From an uncultured Faecalibacterium sp. (GTDB lineage: Bacteria; Bacillota; Clostridia; Oscillospirales; Ruminococcaceae): a stretch of DNA of 64,000 bases. The DNA lies in NCBI GenBank assembly GCA_900540455.1, contig UQGD01000003.1, positions 1 through 64,000 on the forward strand. The letters run 5' to 3'. Made by a program: the position numbers and the translations under genes. The notes beneath the pieces were generated by a model. That model had not been told where the DNA came from. It saw nothing but the letters and a program-made list of their open reading frames with translations, and searched no databases. This document shows, piece after piece, positions 33,528 to 42,386 of the stretch (the stretch's first letter is position 1; each line of letters begins with the position of its first letter).

Positions 33528-34202
33528 ATGACCGCACAAGGCATTTACTATTTGATCCGGGCTCTGGTCACCCTGGTGGCCATTCCTTTCCATGAGGCGG
33601 GCCACGCGCTGGCCAGCTGGCTGCTGGGCGACGATACCGCAAAGCGGGAGGGGCGCCTGTCCCTGAACCCCTTTGCCCACTTTGACCTGCTGGGCACCCT
33701 GTGCATGGTGTTTGCAGGGGTGGGCTGGGCAAAGCCCGTCTCCACCGATCCCCGGAACTTCAAAAACCCCAAGGTGGGCATGGCGCTGACGGCGCTGGCA
33801 GGCCCGGTGGCGAACCTGCTGCTGGCGTATCTGGCTATGGTAGGCTGGAAGCTGATGTATTATTGGGCACCGGCCAACCAGGGCACGATGCTGGTTGCAA
33901 TGTTTTTGAAGTATATGGTCTCCATGAACGTGGGCCTGGCTGTGTTCAACCTGCTGCCGGTGCCGCCGCTGGACGGCAGCCGCATCCTGTTGGTGGCATT
34001 GCCGCAGCGGATCTATTTTGGCCTGATGCGCTATGAGCGGGTGATCCTGGTGGTGATGCTGGCCGCTGTGTGGAGCGGCTTTTTGGATACGCCGCTGTAT
34101 TACCTGAACAATATGGTGTGGGACCTGCTGAGCGCCGGGACAAGCTATATCGACCGCATCGCCTACTCCATCTATTATGCCAGCATCGGGGCGGTGATCT
34201 GA
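33528..34202 (+). CDS. Site-2 protease family (M50) membrane metallopeptidase
   Basis: A 224-aa multi-spanning peptidase. HEAGH (in IPFHEAGHALA, about residues 21-31) is the zinc motif and NLLPVPPLDGSR gives the second site with Asp. Length matches the short YwhC-like clade. ATG 33528 follows AAAGGAGA. It precedes scpA with 1 nt between. It cleaves substrates in or near the membrane; targets unknown. Confidence 0.92.
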   Translation: MTAQGIYYLIRALVTLVAIPFHEAGHALASWLLGDDTAKREGRLSLNPFAHFDLLGTLCMVFAGVGWAKPVSTDPRNFKNPKVGMALTALAGPVANLLLAYLAMVGWKLMYYWAPANQGTMLVAMFLKYMVSMNVGLAVFNLLPVPPLDGSRILLVALPQRIYFGLMRYERVILVVMLAAVWSGFLDTPLYYLNNMVWDLLSAGTSYIDRIAYSIYYASIGAVI

Positions 34203-34203
34203 C

Positions 34204-34947
34204 TTGAACGGGGAGATCACCTTCCATCTGGAGGACTTTGACGGCCCGCTGGAGTTGCTGCTGGCGCTGGTGTCCAAGCATAAGATGGATCTGCACAACA
34301 TCCCGATCCTGACTCTGATCGACCAGTACACCCAAACGGTGGATGCGGCGCGTCAGGCCGGGCCGGAGGTGGCCAGTGCATTCATCGAGATGGCCGCCCG
34401 GCTGGTGGAGATGAAGAGCTTTCTGCTGCTGCCCCGCAGCGAAGAAGGAGAGCGGATGAAGGAGGAGCTGACCGGTCAGCTGGTGGAATACGACCAGTGC
34501 CGGCGTCTGGCTGAAAACCTGCGCCAACGGGCGGAACAAACGGCGCTTTTTGTGCGGCAGCCCCTGGTGCTGGAGTGGGACGATACCTATGCGCTGCATC
34601 ATCCGGCGCAGATGCTGGTGGATAGCTGGCAGGCCCTGAACGGCCGGGCGGTCGTTCGTCCGGCGCAGCCCACACCGCAGCAATTCGAGCCGGTGGTGGC
34701 AGCGCCGCAGGTCTCGGTGGTCAGCCGGGTGGTCCATATCCTGCGTCGGCTGGTGGGGGGCGGGGCTGCCCGGCTGGGGCAGCTGTTCACGCCCCGGCAA
34801 TCCCGCAGTGCCAACATCGCCACCTTTCTGGCGCTGCTGGAGCTGGTGCGGGGCGGCCGGGTGCAGCTGGATGACGGCGGAGCGGTAACGCTGCGCCGGG
34901 GCCGGCTGGCAAAACCAGAAAAGGGGAGAGAGAATGAACCAGACTGA
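34204..34947 (+). CDS. scpA: Segregation and condensation protein A
   Basis: A 247-aa kleisin of the SMC-ScpAB condensin. The N-terminal signature FHLEDFDGPLELLLALV starts at residue 7, so the TTG start at 34204 is required. LPRSEEG and the C-terminal winged helix (TFLALLELVRGGRV) follow. Bridges SMC heads for chromosome segregation. Overlaps scpB by 14 nt. Confidence 0.95.
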   Translation: MNGEITFHLEDFDGPLELLLALVSKHKMDLHNIPILTLIDQYTQTVDAARQAGPEVASAFIEMAARLVEMKSFLLLPRSEEGERMKEELTGQLVEYDQCRRLAENLRQRAEQTALFVRQPLVLEWDDTYALHHPAQMLVDSWQALNGRAVVRPAQPTPQQFEPVVAAPQVSVVSRVVHILRRLVGGGAARLGQLFTPRQSRSANIATFLALLELVRGGRVQLDDGGAVTLRRGRLAKPEKGRENEPD

Positions 34948-35464
34948 ATTGAGTGCCGCTTTAGAGGCCATGCTTTTTGCCTGCGGGGAACCCATTGGGG
35001 CGGACAAGCTGGCCCAGGCGCTGGGTCAGCCCCAGGCAGCGGTGGAAGCCGGACTGGAGAAGCTGCAGGCCAGCTATCTCCGCCCGTCCTGCGGACTGTG
35101 TCTTTTGCAGTTGGAAGACCGCTGGCAGCTGGCTTCTAAAAATCAGCAGGCTGTGTGGGTGCGCCGGGTGCTGGACACCCGCAAGGCGGTGCCCCTGGGA
35201 CCGGCTGCGATGGAGACGCTGACCGTGATCGCTTACAATCAGCCGGTCTCCCGTGCGTTCATTGAACAGGTGCGGGGGGTGGACTCCTCCTCCAGTGTGG
35301 CCAGTCTGCTGGATAAGGGGCTGATCGAGGAGGCAGGCCGTCTGGATCTGCCGGGCCGGCCGGTCAGTTTTCGGACCACCGATGTATTCCTGCGCACCTT
35401 TGGGCTTTCCAGCCTGGCAGAGCTGCCCCCCGTGCACCCACAGGAAGAGGAGGGAAGACCATGA
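34934..35464 (+). CDS. scpB: Segregation and condensation protein B
   Basis: A 176-aa protein with two winged helices. LEAMLFACGEPI and ALGPAAMETLTVIAYNQPV-type core (here LGPAAMETLTVIAYNQPVSR) are the signature. Binds ScpA as a dimer. Overlaps scpA and the DUF2953 gene (stop/start ATGA). Confidence 0.95.
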   Translation: MNQTELSAALEAMLFACGEPIGADKLAQALGQPQAAVEAGLEKLQASYLRPSCGLCLLQLEDRWQLASKNQQAVWVRRVLDTRKAVPLGPAAMETLTVIAYNQPVSRAFIEQVRGVDSSSSVASLLDKGLIEEAGRLDLPGRPVSFRTTDVFLRTFGLSSLAELPPVHPQEEEGRP

Positions 35465-36183
35465 GCGCATTTTTGGCTGTACTGGGCACGGTGCTGCTGT
35501 TTTTGGGCAAGTTGCTGCTGATCCTGGTGCTGCTTGTGTTGGCGGTCGGCGTGTTTTTGCTGCTCTGCCCTTTCTGTGCCGATGTCTGCTGGGAGGGGGA
35601 GACCCTTACGGTCCGGGCGGGAGCAATGGGGCTGACCTTTCCGGTGTTCCAGTACCCAAAGCCGGAGCCTGCCGCTCCGCAGACACCGCCCACCGGCTGG
35701 CGCGGGAAGCTGAAAGCCCGGTTCGCGGCCTGGCGGGCCAAGCGCAAAGAGCGTGCCGCCAAAAAAACTGCGCCTGCTAAGCCAAAAGAACCCACCCCCC
35801 CAAAGCAAAAGGCAAAGCTGACCCTGCAAGTGGTCTGCACCCTGGCACGGGGCTGCGGGCGGATCATGGGGGCTGTGCTTGGGGCGCTGCGTTTTACAAA
35901 GATCGATGTCTGTCTGGGCGTCCGCGGAGAGGACCCCGCAGAGGCAGCCCGCAGCTATGGCCGCCTGAATGCCTGGCTTTACCCGGTGCTGGGCGTGCTG
36001 GACCGGACCTTTTACCTGCAATTTGACCGGTTTCGCATCCTGCCGGATTTTGGCGGGCCGGAGCCGTCCGTGCAGGACCACGTGTCGTTCCGGGTATCTG
36101 CCCAGGCTCTGTTTATCGTGATCACCACAGTGCAGGTGCTGATGGAGATGTGGAGGGAAAAAGTGCTGGACGTTTTCCTCTGA
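35461..36183 (+). CDS. DUF2953 membrane-anchored protein
   Basis: A 240-aa protein with an N-terminal pair of hydrophobic stretches (residues 3-38, very Leu/Val-rich), a basic/Pro linker and a C-terminal conserved domain (FTKIDVCLGVRGEDPAEAARSYGR) ending in another hydrophobic segment. The DUF2953 neighbourhood with scpB and ytfJ recurs in sporeformers; function unknown. Confidence 0.85.
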   Translation: MSAFLAVLGTVLLFLGKLLLILVLLVLAVGVFLLLCPFCADVCWEGETLTVRAGAMGLTFPVFQYPKPEPAAPQTPPTGWRGKLKARFAAWRAKRKERAAKKTAPAKPKEPTPPKQKAKLTLQVVCTLARGCGRIMGAVLGALRFTKIDVCLGVRGEDPAEAARSYGRLNAWLYPVLGVLDRTFYLQFDRFRILPDFGGPEPSVQDHVSFRVSAQALFIVITTVQVLMEMWREKVLDVFL

Positions 36184-36196
36184 ACTATGGTACAAT
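36167..36196 (+). promoter_or_regulatory. Possible gerW promoter
   Basis: TGGACG (36167-36172), 18 bp, TACAAT (36191-36196). Weak -35; could be a second promoter within the operon. Confidence 0.4.
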
Positions 36197-36288
36197 ATCC
36201 AGTGAGCAGGCTGTTTTCTCCGCTCTGTTTTTGACGGGGCGGGTTTTCCACACAGAGAAAAACAGAGAATCAAAGGAGGCCGATTGTT

Positions 36289-36732
36289 ATGGCTGAGCAT
36301 CCCATTCAAGGTTTGATGGACGTTACGATGGACAAGATCCATCAGATGGTGGACTCCAATACGATCATTGGCAAGGCGATCACTACCCCCGATGGCACCA
36401 CGATCCTGCCGGTGTCCAAAGTGTCTTTTGGGTTCGCTTCCGGCGGCACGGACTTTGACGGCAAGAACGCCGCCAACCGGGAGCTGTTCGGCGGCGGTTC
36501 CGGCGCAGGAGTCAACATCCAGCCGGTGGCATTTCTGGTGGTCAAGGATGGCTGCGTGCGTACCATCCAGCTGTCCAATGCGTCCAACTCGGTGGACCGG
36601 GCACTGACCATGCTGCCGGAGCTGGTGGATAAGATCCTGGCAACGGTCAAAAAGGAGGAGGCTGCCCCCGCAGAGGGCAAGGCTGCTCCGCAGCAGCCGG
36701 AGCAGACGCCCCCGGCAGCACAGACGAACTGA
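36289..36732 (+). CDS. gerW: GerW/YtfJ-family sporulation protein
   Basis: A 147-aa protein with the YtfJ signature: GKAITTPDGTTILPVSKVSFGF, GGGSGAGVNIQPVAFLV, VDRALTMLPELVDKI. In B. subtilis GerW is required for normal germination. The C-terminal tail is Pro/Gln/Ala-rich. Good AAAGGAGG start. Its presence suggests sporulation ancestry. Confidence 0.93.
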   Translation: MAEHPIQGLMDVTMDKIHQMVDSNTIIGKAITTPDGTTILPVSKVSFGFASGGTDFDGKNAANRELFGGGSGAGVNIQPVAFLVVKDGCVRTIQLSNASNSVDRALTMLPELVDKILATVKKEEAAPAEGKAAPQQPEQTPPAAQTN

Positions 36733-36798
36733 TTTTGCACCCCGGGTCCTTGCACCAGGGGTTTGAGCGCCGGGAGGCGCACAAAGGAGAGAGATTTT

Positions 36799-37599
36799 AT
36801 GGCAGAAGAACGTATCCAGAAGATCATGAGCGAGCAGGGGCTGTGCTCCCGCCGGGCAGCAGAGCAGATCATTGCCGAAGGGCGGGTCAAGGTCAATGGC
36901 CACCCGGTAAAAGTGGGGGACAAGATGGACCCCAACCGGGATATCCTGCACGTGGACGATGAGCGCATCTATATCCAAAAGGAGCAGAAGCTCTATTACC
37001 TGGCACTGTATAAGCCTCGTGGCTATGTCACCACTGCCAGCGATGAGCTGGGCCGTAAAACGGTGATGGACCTGGTGTCGGATATCCCCGCCCGGCTCTA
37101 CCCGGTGGGCCGCCTGGATAAGGACAGCGAGGGCCTTTTGCTGATGACCAACGACGGCGCATTTGCCCAGGCGGTCACCCATCCGTCCGGCGGCATTTCC
37201 AAGCTGTACCGGGTCACGGTGCAGCCCCATGCAGATGAGGACCAGATCCTGCGTCTGAGCGCCGGTGTGGTGCTGGATGATGGGACCAAGACCCTGCCCT
37301 GCGCCATCAATGTGGTGTCGGACGAGCCGGGCCGTACCGTGATGGAAATGACCCTGAAAGAGGGCAAAAACCGTGAGATCCGCCGTATGTGTGAGGCTGT
37401 GGGTCTGGAAGTGGTGCGCCTGAAGCGCAACGCCGAAGGCGTGGTCAAGCTGGGGATGCTGGCTCCGGGCAAGTACCGGGAGCTGACCAAGCAGGAGGTA
37501 TCCGGTCTGCGGGCTGCCGCTGCAAAGGGCCGTGCCCAGACCCGCAGCGCTGCCCAGGCAGCAGGCGGCTCGGTGCGCCGCACCCATAAGAAGAAGTGA
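36799..37599 (+). CDS. rluB: 23S rRNA pseudouridine synthase B
   Basis: A 266-aa RsuA/RluB-type synthase. S4 RNA-binding domain at residues 1-60 (ERIQKIMSEQGLCSRRAAEQ), catalytic motif VGRLDKDSEGLLL with Asp, and GKNREIRRM. C-terminal tail is basic (HKKK). ATG 36799 follows AAAGGAGAG. Modifies helix 90-92 region of 23S rRNA (by family). Last gene of the scpAB operon. Confidence 0.93.
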   Translation: MAEERIQKIMSEQGLCSRRAAEQIIAEGRVKVNGHPVKVGDKMDPNRDILHVDDERIYIQKEQKLYYLALYKPRGYVTTASDELGRKTVMDLVSDIPARLYPVGRLDKDSEGLLLMTNDGAFAQAVTHPSGGISKLYRVTVQPHADEDQILRLSAGVVLDDGTKTLPCAINVVSDEPGRTVMEMTLKEGKNREIRRMCEAVGLEVVRLKRNAEGVVKLGMLAPGKYRELTKQEVSGLRAAAAKGRAQTRSAAQAAGGSVRRTHKKK

Positions 37600-37639
37600 C
37601 TGCCTGCACGTTTTGTCGGTGCAGATGGTCGAATAGTAC

Positions 37640-37668
37640 TTGTGAAACCAGGGAGAACATAGTATAAT
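37640..37668 (+). promoter_or_regulatory. Promoter of the transcarboxylase-like cluster
   Basis: TTGTGA (37640-37645), 17 bp, TATAAT (37663-37668), 45 nt before the first start codon. Confidence 0.75.
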
Positions 37669-37712
37669 AGAGACAATTTTGAAAGCTTTTTAGACAAGCA
37701 GGAGGTCTTACC

Positions 37713-39032
37713 ATGGCTTCAAAGAGCAACAAAGGAGCAATTCTCGCCAAGTTTTTTGACGACGGCCAGTACACCACGCTGTTTGCGGACGGCGCAGTGA
37801 GCGCGGCCAGCGGCTATGCGGCAGGCCAGCAGGCTTATGCCGTGTACCAGAACGGCGAGGCCGTCGCCGTCAAGGACGTTGAACGCAACATCAAGGTGCT
37901 GGAGCTGGCTGCACAGACTGGCTGCCCGGTGGTCACCTTCTATGACTCGGTGGGCGCAAAGCTGGCCGAGGGTCTGGATGTGCTGACTGCGGGTTCCAAG
38001 CTGAACGCTGCCATCGCAAAGGTGTCCGGTGTTGTGCCGCAGGTGGCAGTGGTGCTGGGCGTTTGCGGCGGCACCAGTGCGCTGAACGCTGCCAGCGCCG
38101 ATGTGTGCGTGGTGGCAAAGGACGCAGAGCTGTTCTTCACCCCGCCGTTCACCTCTGCCGCAAAGGGCGATAAGGCTGCTGCCGCTGGCACCGCCGAGGC
38201 TGCCGCTAAGGCAGGCGTGGCCTCTGTCCTGGCAGAGGATGCCGAGGCTGCTGCGGAGACGGCTGCCCACATCGTGGGTCTGCTGCCCGCCAACAACCTG
38301 ACCGGTCCCGCTGTGTTCGAGTTCGAGCAGCCCTCCACCGTGCTGGCTGCTGGTACTGCTCCCGCTAAGGCGGTTGCAGCTGTGGTGGATAAGGACAGCA
38401 CCGTGGAGCTGTATGCTGGTTTTGGCAAGGCTGTGTACACCGCTTTTGCTACCATCGGCGGCAGCGCTGTGGGCGTGGTGGCCGTCAGCGGCCAGCTGTG
38501 CCACAACTGCGTGTCCAAGGCTTCCCGCTTTGTCCGCCTGTGCGACGCCTTCAATGTGCCGGTGCTGACCATTGTGGACGCTGAGGGCTTTGCACCCAGC
38601 TGCTCCGAGGACATTGCCGGCGGCATCCGCGAGGCTGCCCGTCTGGCTGCTACATATGCCGACGCTACCACCGCCAAGATCTGCCTGCTGGCTGGCAAGG
38701 CTGTGGGCCCGGTCTACACCGCTCTGGCCTGCGCCGACCTGCGCATTGCTGTGGAGGGCTGCCTGGTCAGCCCGCTGGAGCCCAGCGCAGCGGTCTCTGT
38801 CCTGTATAAGGACGAGATCGACGCATCCGATAATATCATCGCCGCAACCAACGCGAAGGCTGCCGAGTACACTGCCCAGCAGTGCAGCGCTGCCGCCGCC
38901 GTGGCTGCCGGTGCAGCCGATCTGACCTGCGACGCCGCTGGTGCCCGGGCCAGTGTCGTAGCCGCACTGGAGATCCTCAGCAACAAGCGCGCCTCCCGTC
39001 TGCCCAAGAAGCACGGCAACATGGCGCTGTAA
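37713..39032 (+). CDS. Carboxyltransferase-domain protein (12S/MmdA-like, short)
   Basis: A 439-aa, Ala-rich crotonase-fold carboxyltransferase. Two halves are recognisable (TGCPVVTFYDSVGAKLAEG, and PVLTIVDAEGFAPSCSEDIAG). It resembles the acyl-CoA carboxyltransferase subunit of methylmalonyl-CoA decarboxylase or transcarboxylase 12S, but is about 80 residues shorter than those and diverged, so the acyl-CoA substrate is uncertain. Its neighbours are a biotin carrier and a 5S-like carboxyltransferase. Strong AGGAGG site; the codon use is strongly biased, suggesting high expression. Confidence 0.75.
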   Translation: MASKSNKGAILAKFFDDGQYTTLFADGAVSAASGYAAGQQAYAVYQNGEAVAVKDVERNIKVLELAAQTGCPVVTFYDSVGAKLAEGLDVLTAGSKLNAAIAKVSGVVPQVAVVLGVCGGTSALNAASADVCVVAKDAELFFTPPFTSAAKGDKAAAAGTAEAAAKAGVASVLAEDAEAAAETAAHIVGLLPANNLTGPAVFEFEQPSTVLAAGTAPAKAVAAVVDKDSTVELYAGFGKAVYTAFATIGGSAVGVVAVSGQLCHNCVSKASRFVRLCDAFNVPVLTIVDAEGFAPSCSEDIAGGIREAARLAATYADATTAKICLLAGKAVGPVYTALACADLRIAVEGCLVSPLEPSAAVSVLYKDEIDASDNIIAATNAKAAEYTAQQCSAAAAVAAGAADLTCDAAGARASVVAALEILSNKRASRLPKKHGNMAL

Positions 39033-39083
39033 TTTTGACCGTATACGATTACATCTGATGATCTGATTCAGGAGGGTTCTTCG

Positions 39084-39473
39084 ATGAAGTACTATAACAT
39101 TACCGTCAATGGCGTTGCTTACAGCGTCTCCGTGGAGGAGACTGCAGCAGGTGCTGCCCCCGTGGCTGCCGCCCCGGCCGCTGCTCCTGCCGCTCCGGCT
39201 GCTCCGGCTCCGGCCGCTCCTGCTGCACCCAAGGCCCCGGCTGCTCCTGCTGCTGCCGGCGCTGTCTCGGTCAAGGCTCCCATGCCCGGCAACATCCTGG
39301 ATGTCAAGGTGGCAGCGGGCGCTTCCGTTAAGGCGGGCGACGTGCTGGTGATCCTGGAGGCCATGAAGATGGAGAACGAGATCCTGGCTCCTCAGGACGG
39401 CACTGTTGCATCCGTCAACGTCAACAAGGGCGACACGGTCAACTCCGGCGACGTGCTGGTCTCCATGAACTAA
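39084..39473 (+). CDS. Biotin carboxyl carrier protein with Ala/Pro linker
   Basis: A 129-aa protein: a short N-terminal segment (YYNITVNGVAYSVSVEE), a 35-residue Ala/Pro hinge and a biotinyl domain (residues about 63-129) with the biotin lysine in EAMKMEN. This is the 1.3S/MmdC/OadC type. It carries CO2 between the two carboxyltransferases that flank it. GGAGG start. Confidence 0.95.
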   Translation: MKYYNITVNGVAYSVSVEETAAGAAPVAAAPAAAPAAPAAPAPAAPAAPKAPAAPAAAGAVSVKAPMPGNILDVKVAAGASVKAGDVLVILEAMKMENEILAPQDGTVASVNVNKGDTVNSGDVLVSMN

Positions 39474-39489
39474 GAGAGAGGTGACAATC

Positions 39490-40893
39490 ATGGCGAAAAA
39501 GCCGATCAAAGTGACCGAGGTGGTCCTGCGCGATGCCCACCAGTCTCTGCTGGCCACCCGCATGACCCTGGATGAGATGCGCCCGATCCTGCCTGAGATG
39601 GACAAGATCAACTACTTCTCTGTGGAGTGCTGGGGCGGCGCTACTTTCGATAGCTGCATCCGCTTTTTGGATGAGGACCCCTGGGACCGCCTGCGCGTGC
39701 TGCGCAAGGAGCTGCCCCACCAGAAGCTGCAGATGCTGTTCCGTGGTCAGAACATGCTGGGCTACCGCCCCTACGCAGATGACGCGGTGGAGTACTTTGT
39801 GCAGAAGTCTGTCGCCAACGGCATCGATGTGATCCGTATCTTTGACGCACTGAACGACGCCCGCAACCTCCAGACCGCCATCAAGGCTGCCAACAAGGAG
39901 GGCGCTCATGTCCAGGGCTGCATCAGCTACACCCTGAGCCCGGTGCATAACAACGACTACTTCGCTTCCTACGCCAAGACCCTGGAGGAGATGGGTGCAA
40001 ACTCCATCTGCATCAAGGATATGGCTGGCCTGCTGACCCCCTACACCTGCTATGAGCTGGTGAAGAAGCTGAAGGAGACCGTCTCCATCCCTGTGGATAT
40101 CCACAGCCACTACACCGCCGGTCTGGCCTCCATGTCCATCCTGAAGGGCATCGAGGCAGGTGCAGATATCATTGATACTGCTATGAGCCCCCTGAGCCTG
40201 GGCACCAGCCATATGCCCACCGAGAGCCTGGTGGCTGCTCTGCAGGGCACCGATTACGACACCGGCCTGGATCTGAACCAGCTGAACGTGGTGCGTGCAT
40301 ACTTTGCAAAGCTGCGTGAAAAGTACATTGCCAATGGCCAGATCAGCCCCAAGTCTCTGGGCGTGGACGCCAACACCCTGCTGTACCAGGTGCCCGGCGG
40401 CATGTTCTCCAACATGCTCAAGCAGCTTAAGGACGCAGGCAAGGAGGATAAGCTGGACGAAGTGCTGGCCGAGATCCCCCGTGTCCGTGAGGATGCCGGC
40501 TATCCGCCGCTGGTCACCCCCACCAGCCAGATCGTGGGCACCCAGGCTGTGTTCAACGTGATCCTGGGCGAGCGCTACAAGATGGTTACCAAGGAGTTCA
40601 AGGGTCTGGTCCATGGCGACTACGGCCGTACTCCCGCTCCCATCAGCCCGGAGTTCACCAAGAAGATCCTGGGCGACGAGCAGCCCATCACCTGCCGTTT
40701 TGCAGACACGCTGGCACCTGAGATGGATAAGCTGAAGGCAGAAGCTGCCAAGTGGACCACCCAGGAGGAGGACGTGCTGACCTACGCAATGTTCCCCCAG
40801 GTCGCACCCAAGTTCTTCGATAAGCGCAATGCAAAGCTCCAGGGTGTGGATGCTGCCCATGCAGACTTTGCCAATAAGTCTCACCCGGTCTAA
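39490..40893 (+). CDS. Pyruvate/oxaloacetate carboxyltransferase (OadA/5S-like)
   Basis: A 467-aa TIM-barrel carboxyltransferase. TEVVLRDAHQSLLATRM has the metal Asp; GCISYTLSPVH, KDMAGLLTPY and the metal pair HSHYTAG are all present, as is a carboxylysine-type KDMAG. The C-terminal PYC/OadA domain is complete but the fused biotinyl domain of OadA is absent; the separate carrier at 39084 replaces it. Start ATG 39490. It would move carboxyl between biotin and pyruvate. Confidence 0.93.
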   Translation: MAKKPIKVTEVVLRDAHQSLLATRMTLDEMRPILPEMDKINYFSVECWGGATFDSCIRFLDEDPWDRLRVLRKELPHQKLQMLFRGQNMLGYRPYADDAVEYFVQKSVANGIDVIRIFDALNDARNLQTAIKAANKEGAHVQGCISYTLSPVHNNDYFASYAKTLEEMGANSICIKDMAGLLTPYTCYELVKKLKETVSIPVDIHSHYTAGLASMSILKGIEAGADIIDTAMSPLSLGTSHMPTESLVAALQGTDYDTGLDLNQLNVVRAYFAKLREKYIANGQISPKSLGVDANTLLYQVPGGMFSNMLKQLKDAGKEDKLDEVLAEIPRVREDAGYPPLVTPTSQIVGTQAVFNVILGERYKMVTKEFKGLVHGDYGRTPAPISPEFTKKILGDEQPITCRFADTLAPEMDKLKAEAAKWTTQEEDVLTYAMFPQVAPKFFDKRNAKLQGVDAAHADFANKSHPV

Positions 40894-40911
40894 GGGTATA
40901 GTTTGATCTTG

Positions 40912-40940
40912 TGCCCCCTGTGGAATCTCCACGGGGGGCA
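40912..40940 (+). terminator. Terminator of the transcarboxylase-like cluster
   Basis: A 13-bp stem (40912-40924 with 40928-40940, one G-T pair), then TTTT. The rest of 40894-41209 has no gene. Confidence 0.85.
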
Positions 40941-41090
40941 TTTTGTATCCAATAGGGGTGTTTCTCTGGTGGACAGGGGAGGGCGGGCGCTCGGCTGGGA
41001 TAAGCGGCTTTTTTGTCCGCAGATAGTCAAAATGGTCTGGATCTGGGGGGACTGCCTTTGTGTGCGACCTGTGTTTTTTGCCTTGTTTGC

Positions 41091-41119
41091 TTGCAAAACA
41101 CGCCCTGCCATAGTAAAAT
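41091..41119 (+). promoter_or_regulatory. Promoter of the yicC-to-rsgA block
   Basis: TTGCAA (41091-41096), 17 bp, TAAAAT (41114-41119). Confidence 0.7.
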
Positions 41120-41209
41120 AAAAGAGTATGTATCATAATATGGGCGGTCAAGCCCGCAACAGATACCTACACTGAAAAAATCCAACGATAAGGAAGAAGA
41201 GTGCAGCAG

Positions 41210-42088
41210 ATGATTTTGAGCATGACCGGTTTTGGCCGGGGCACTGCGGTGCGCAATGGCCGTGAGATCACGGTGGAGCTGCGCAGCGTAAACTCCCGTT
41301 ACTTTGAGTACTCCTCCCGGATTCCCCGCACCTGCAACTATCTGGACAGCCGCCTGAAAAAGCAGCTGAACCAGCGCATCTCCCGGGGAAAGGTGGAGCT
41401 GTCCCTCACGATGCAGGAAGTAGACGCCGCAGATACCGTGGTCGCAGTCAATCTGGAACTGGCCCGCAGCTATCAGCAGGCGCTGGAACAGATGTCCCAG
41501 ACGCTCGGGATGCGCAACGATGTCAGCGCGGGCCTCGTTTCTCGTTTTCCGGAGGTGCTGTCCACCCATCATGCGGATGTGGATGAGGAACAGCTGTGGG
41601 AGGATGTTTCCGCCGTTACAGCCCAGGCGCTGGATCGCTTTGTGGCGATGCGCGCAGCAGAAGGGGAGAAGATGAAGGCGGATATCGAGAGCCGCCTTGC
41701 CTTCCTGGAGCAGTGCGTGGGCCGTGTAGAGAGCCTGAGCGCTGGCCGTGTAGAAAACTATACCGCCCGCCTGTACGAGAAGCTCCGTGTCATTCTGGAG
41801 GACCGGGAGCTGGATGATGCACGGGTGCTGACCGAGGCGGCGATCTTTGCGGATAAGACCGCTGTGGACGAGGAGACCGTTCGTCTGCGCAGCCACATTG
41901 CCCAGTATCGGGAGATCCTGTCTCTGGATGAGCCGGTGGGCCGTAAACTGGATTTCCTTACCCAGGAGCTGAACCGGGAGACCAACACCATTGGCTCTAA
42001 GTGCCAGGACCTGGACATCACCCGTATCGTGGTGGATATGAAAGCCGAGATCGAAAAGATCCGGGAGCAGATCCAGAACCTGGAGTGA
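41210..42088 (+). CDS. yicC: YicC-family endoribonuclease
   Basis: A 292-aa protein with the signature SMTGFGRGTA at the start and the DUF1732 C-terminus (GRKLDFLTQELNRETNTIGSK). YicC-family proteins are oligomeric RNases. ATG 41210 matches the family's start; GTG 41201 (three codons earlier) is closer to the AGGAAG site and is an alternative. Confidence 0.93.
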   Translation: MILSMTGFGRGTAVRNGREITVELRSVNSRYFEYSSRIPRTCNYLDSRLKKQLNQRISRGKVELSLTMQEVDAADTVVAVNLELARSYQQALEQMSQTLGMRNDVSAGLVSRFPEVLSTHHADVDEEQLWEDVSAVTAQALDRFVAMRAAEGEKMKADIESRLAFLEQCVGRVESLSAGRVENYTARLYEKLRVILEDRELDDARVLTEAAIFADKTAVDEETVRLRSHIAQYREILSLDEPVGRKLDFLTQELNRETNTIGSKCQDLDITRIVVDMKAEIEKIREQIQNLE

Positions 42089-42107
42089 TACCGCCGGGAG
42101 GCAGAAG

Positions 42108-42386
42108 ATGAAACTTGTCAATATCGGTTTTGGCAATATGATCAGCGCCGCCCGTTTGGTGGCGGTGGTCAGCCCGGATTCCGCACCAGTCAAGCGCCTG
42201 GTCAAGGAGGCGCGGGAGCGTGGGATGCTGATCGATGCATCCTATGGGCGCAGTACCCGGGCCGTTCTGGTCATGGACTCAGATCATGTGGTGCTGTCGG
42301 CGCTGACCCCGGAAACGGTGGCCAGCCGGGCAGCAGGCCAGCCCGAAGGCAGACCATCAGAGGAGGAAGAATCCCATGGAGAATGA
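42108..42386 (+). CDS. remA: RemA-like DUF370 regulator
   Basis: A 92-aa DUF370 protein: VNIGFGNMISAARLVAVVSP and GMLIDASYGRSTRAVLV. In B. subtilis RemA is a DNA-binding activator of matrix and osmoprotection genes. The C-terminal tail is acidic. Its 3' end overlaps gmk by 11 nt. Confidence 0.92.
   Translation: MKLVNIGFGNMISAARLVAVVSPDSAPVKRLVKEARERGMLIDASYGRSTRAVLVMDSDHVVLSALTPETVASRAAGQPEGRPSEEEESHGE

Noticed and set aside
35239..37587. A 782-codon open frame on the minus strand
   Set aside because: It is antisense to scpB, DUF2953, gerW and rluB, whose products are recognised; open frames on the opposite strand are common in GC-rich genes. It has no ribosome site or domain.
37719..39611. 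A 630-codon minus-strand frame, rich in His/Gly/Ser
   Set aside because: Antisense of the carboxyltransferase gene; repetitive composition is the mirror of Ala/Gly-rich codons.
39439..41151. A 570-codon minus-strand frame
   Set aside because: Antisense to the biotin carrier and 5S-like genes; no plausible start site.
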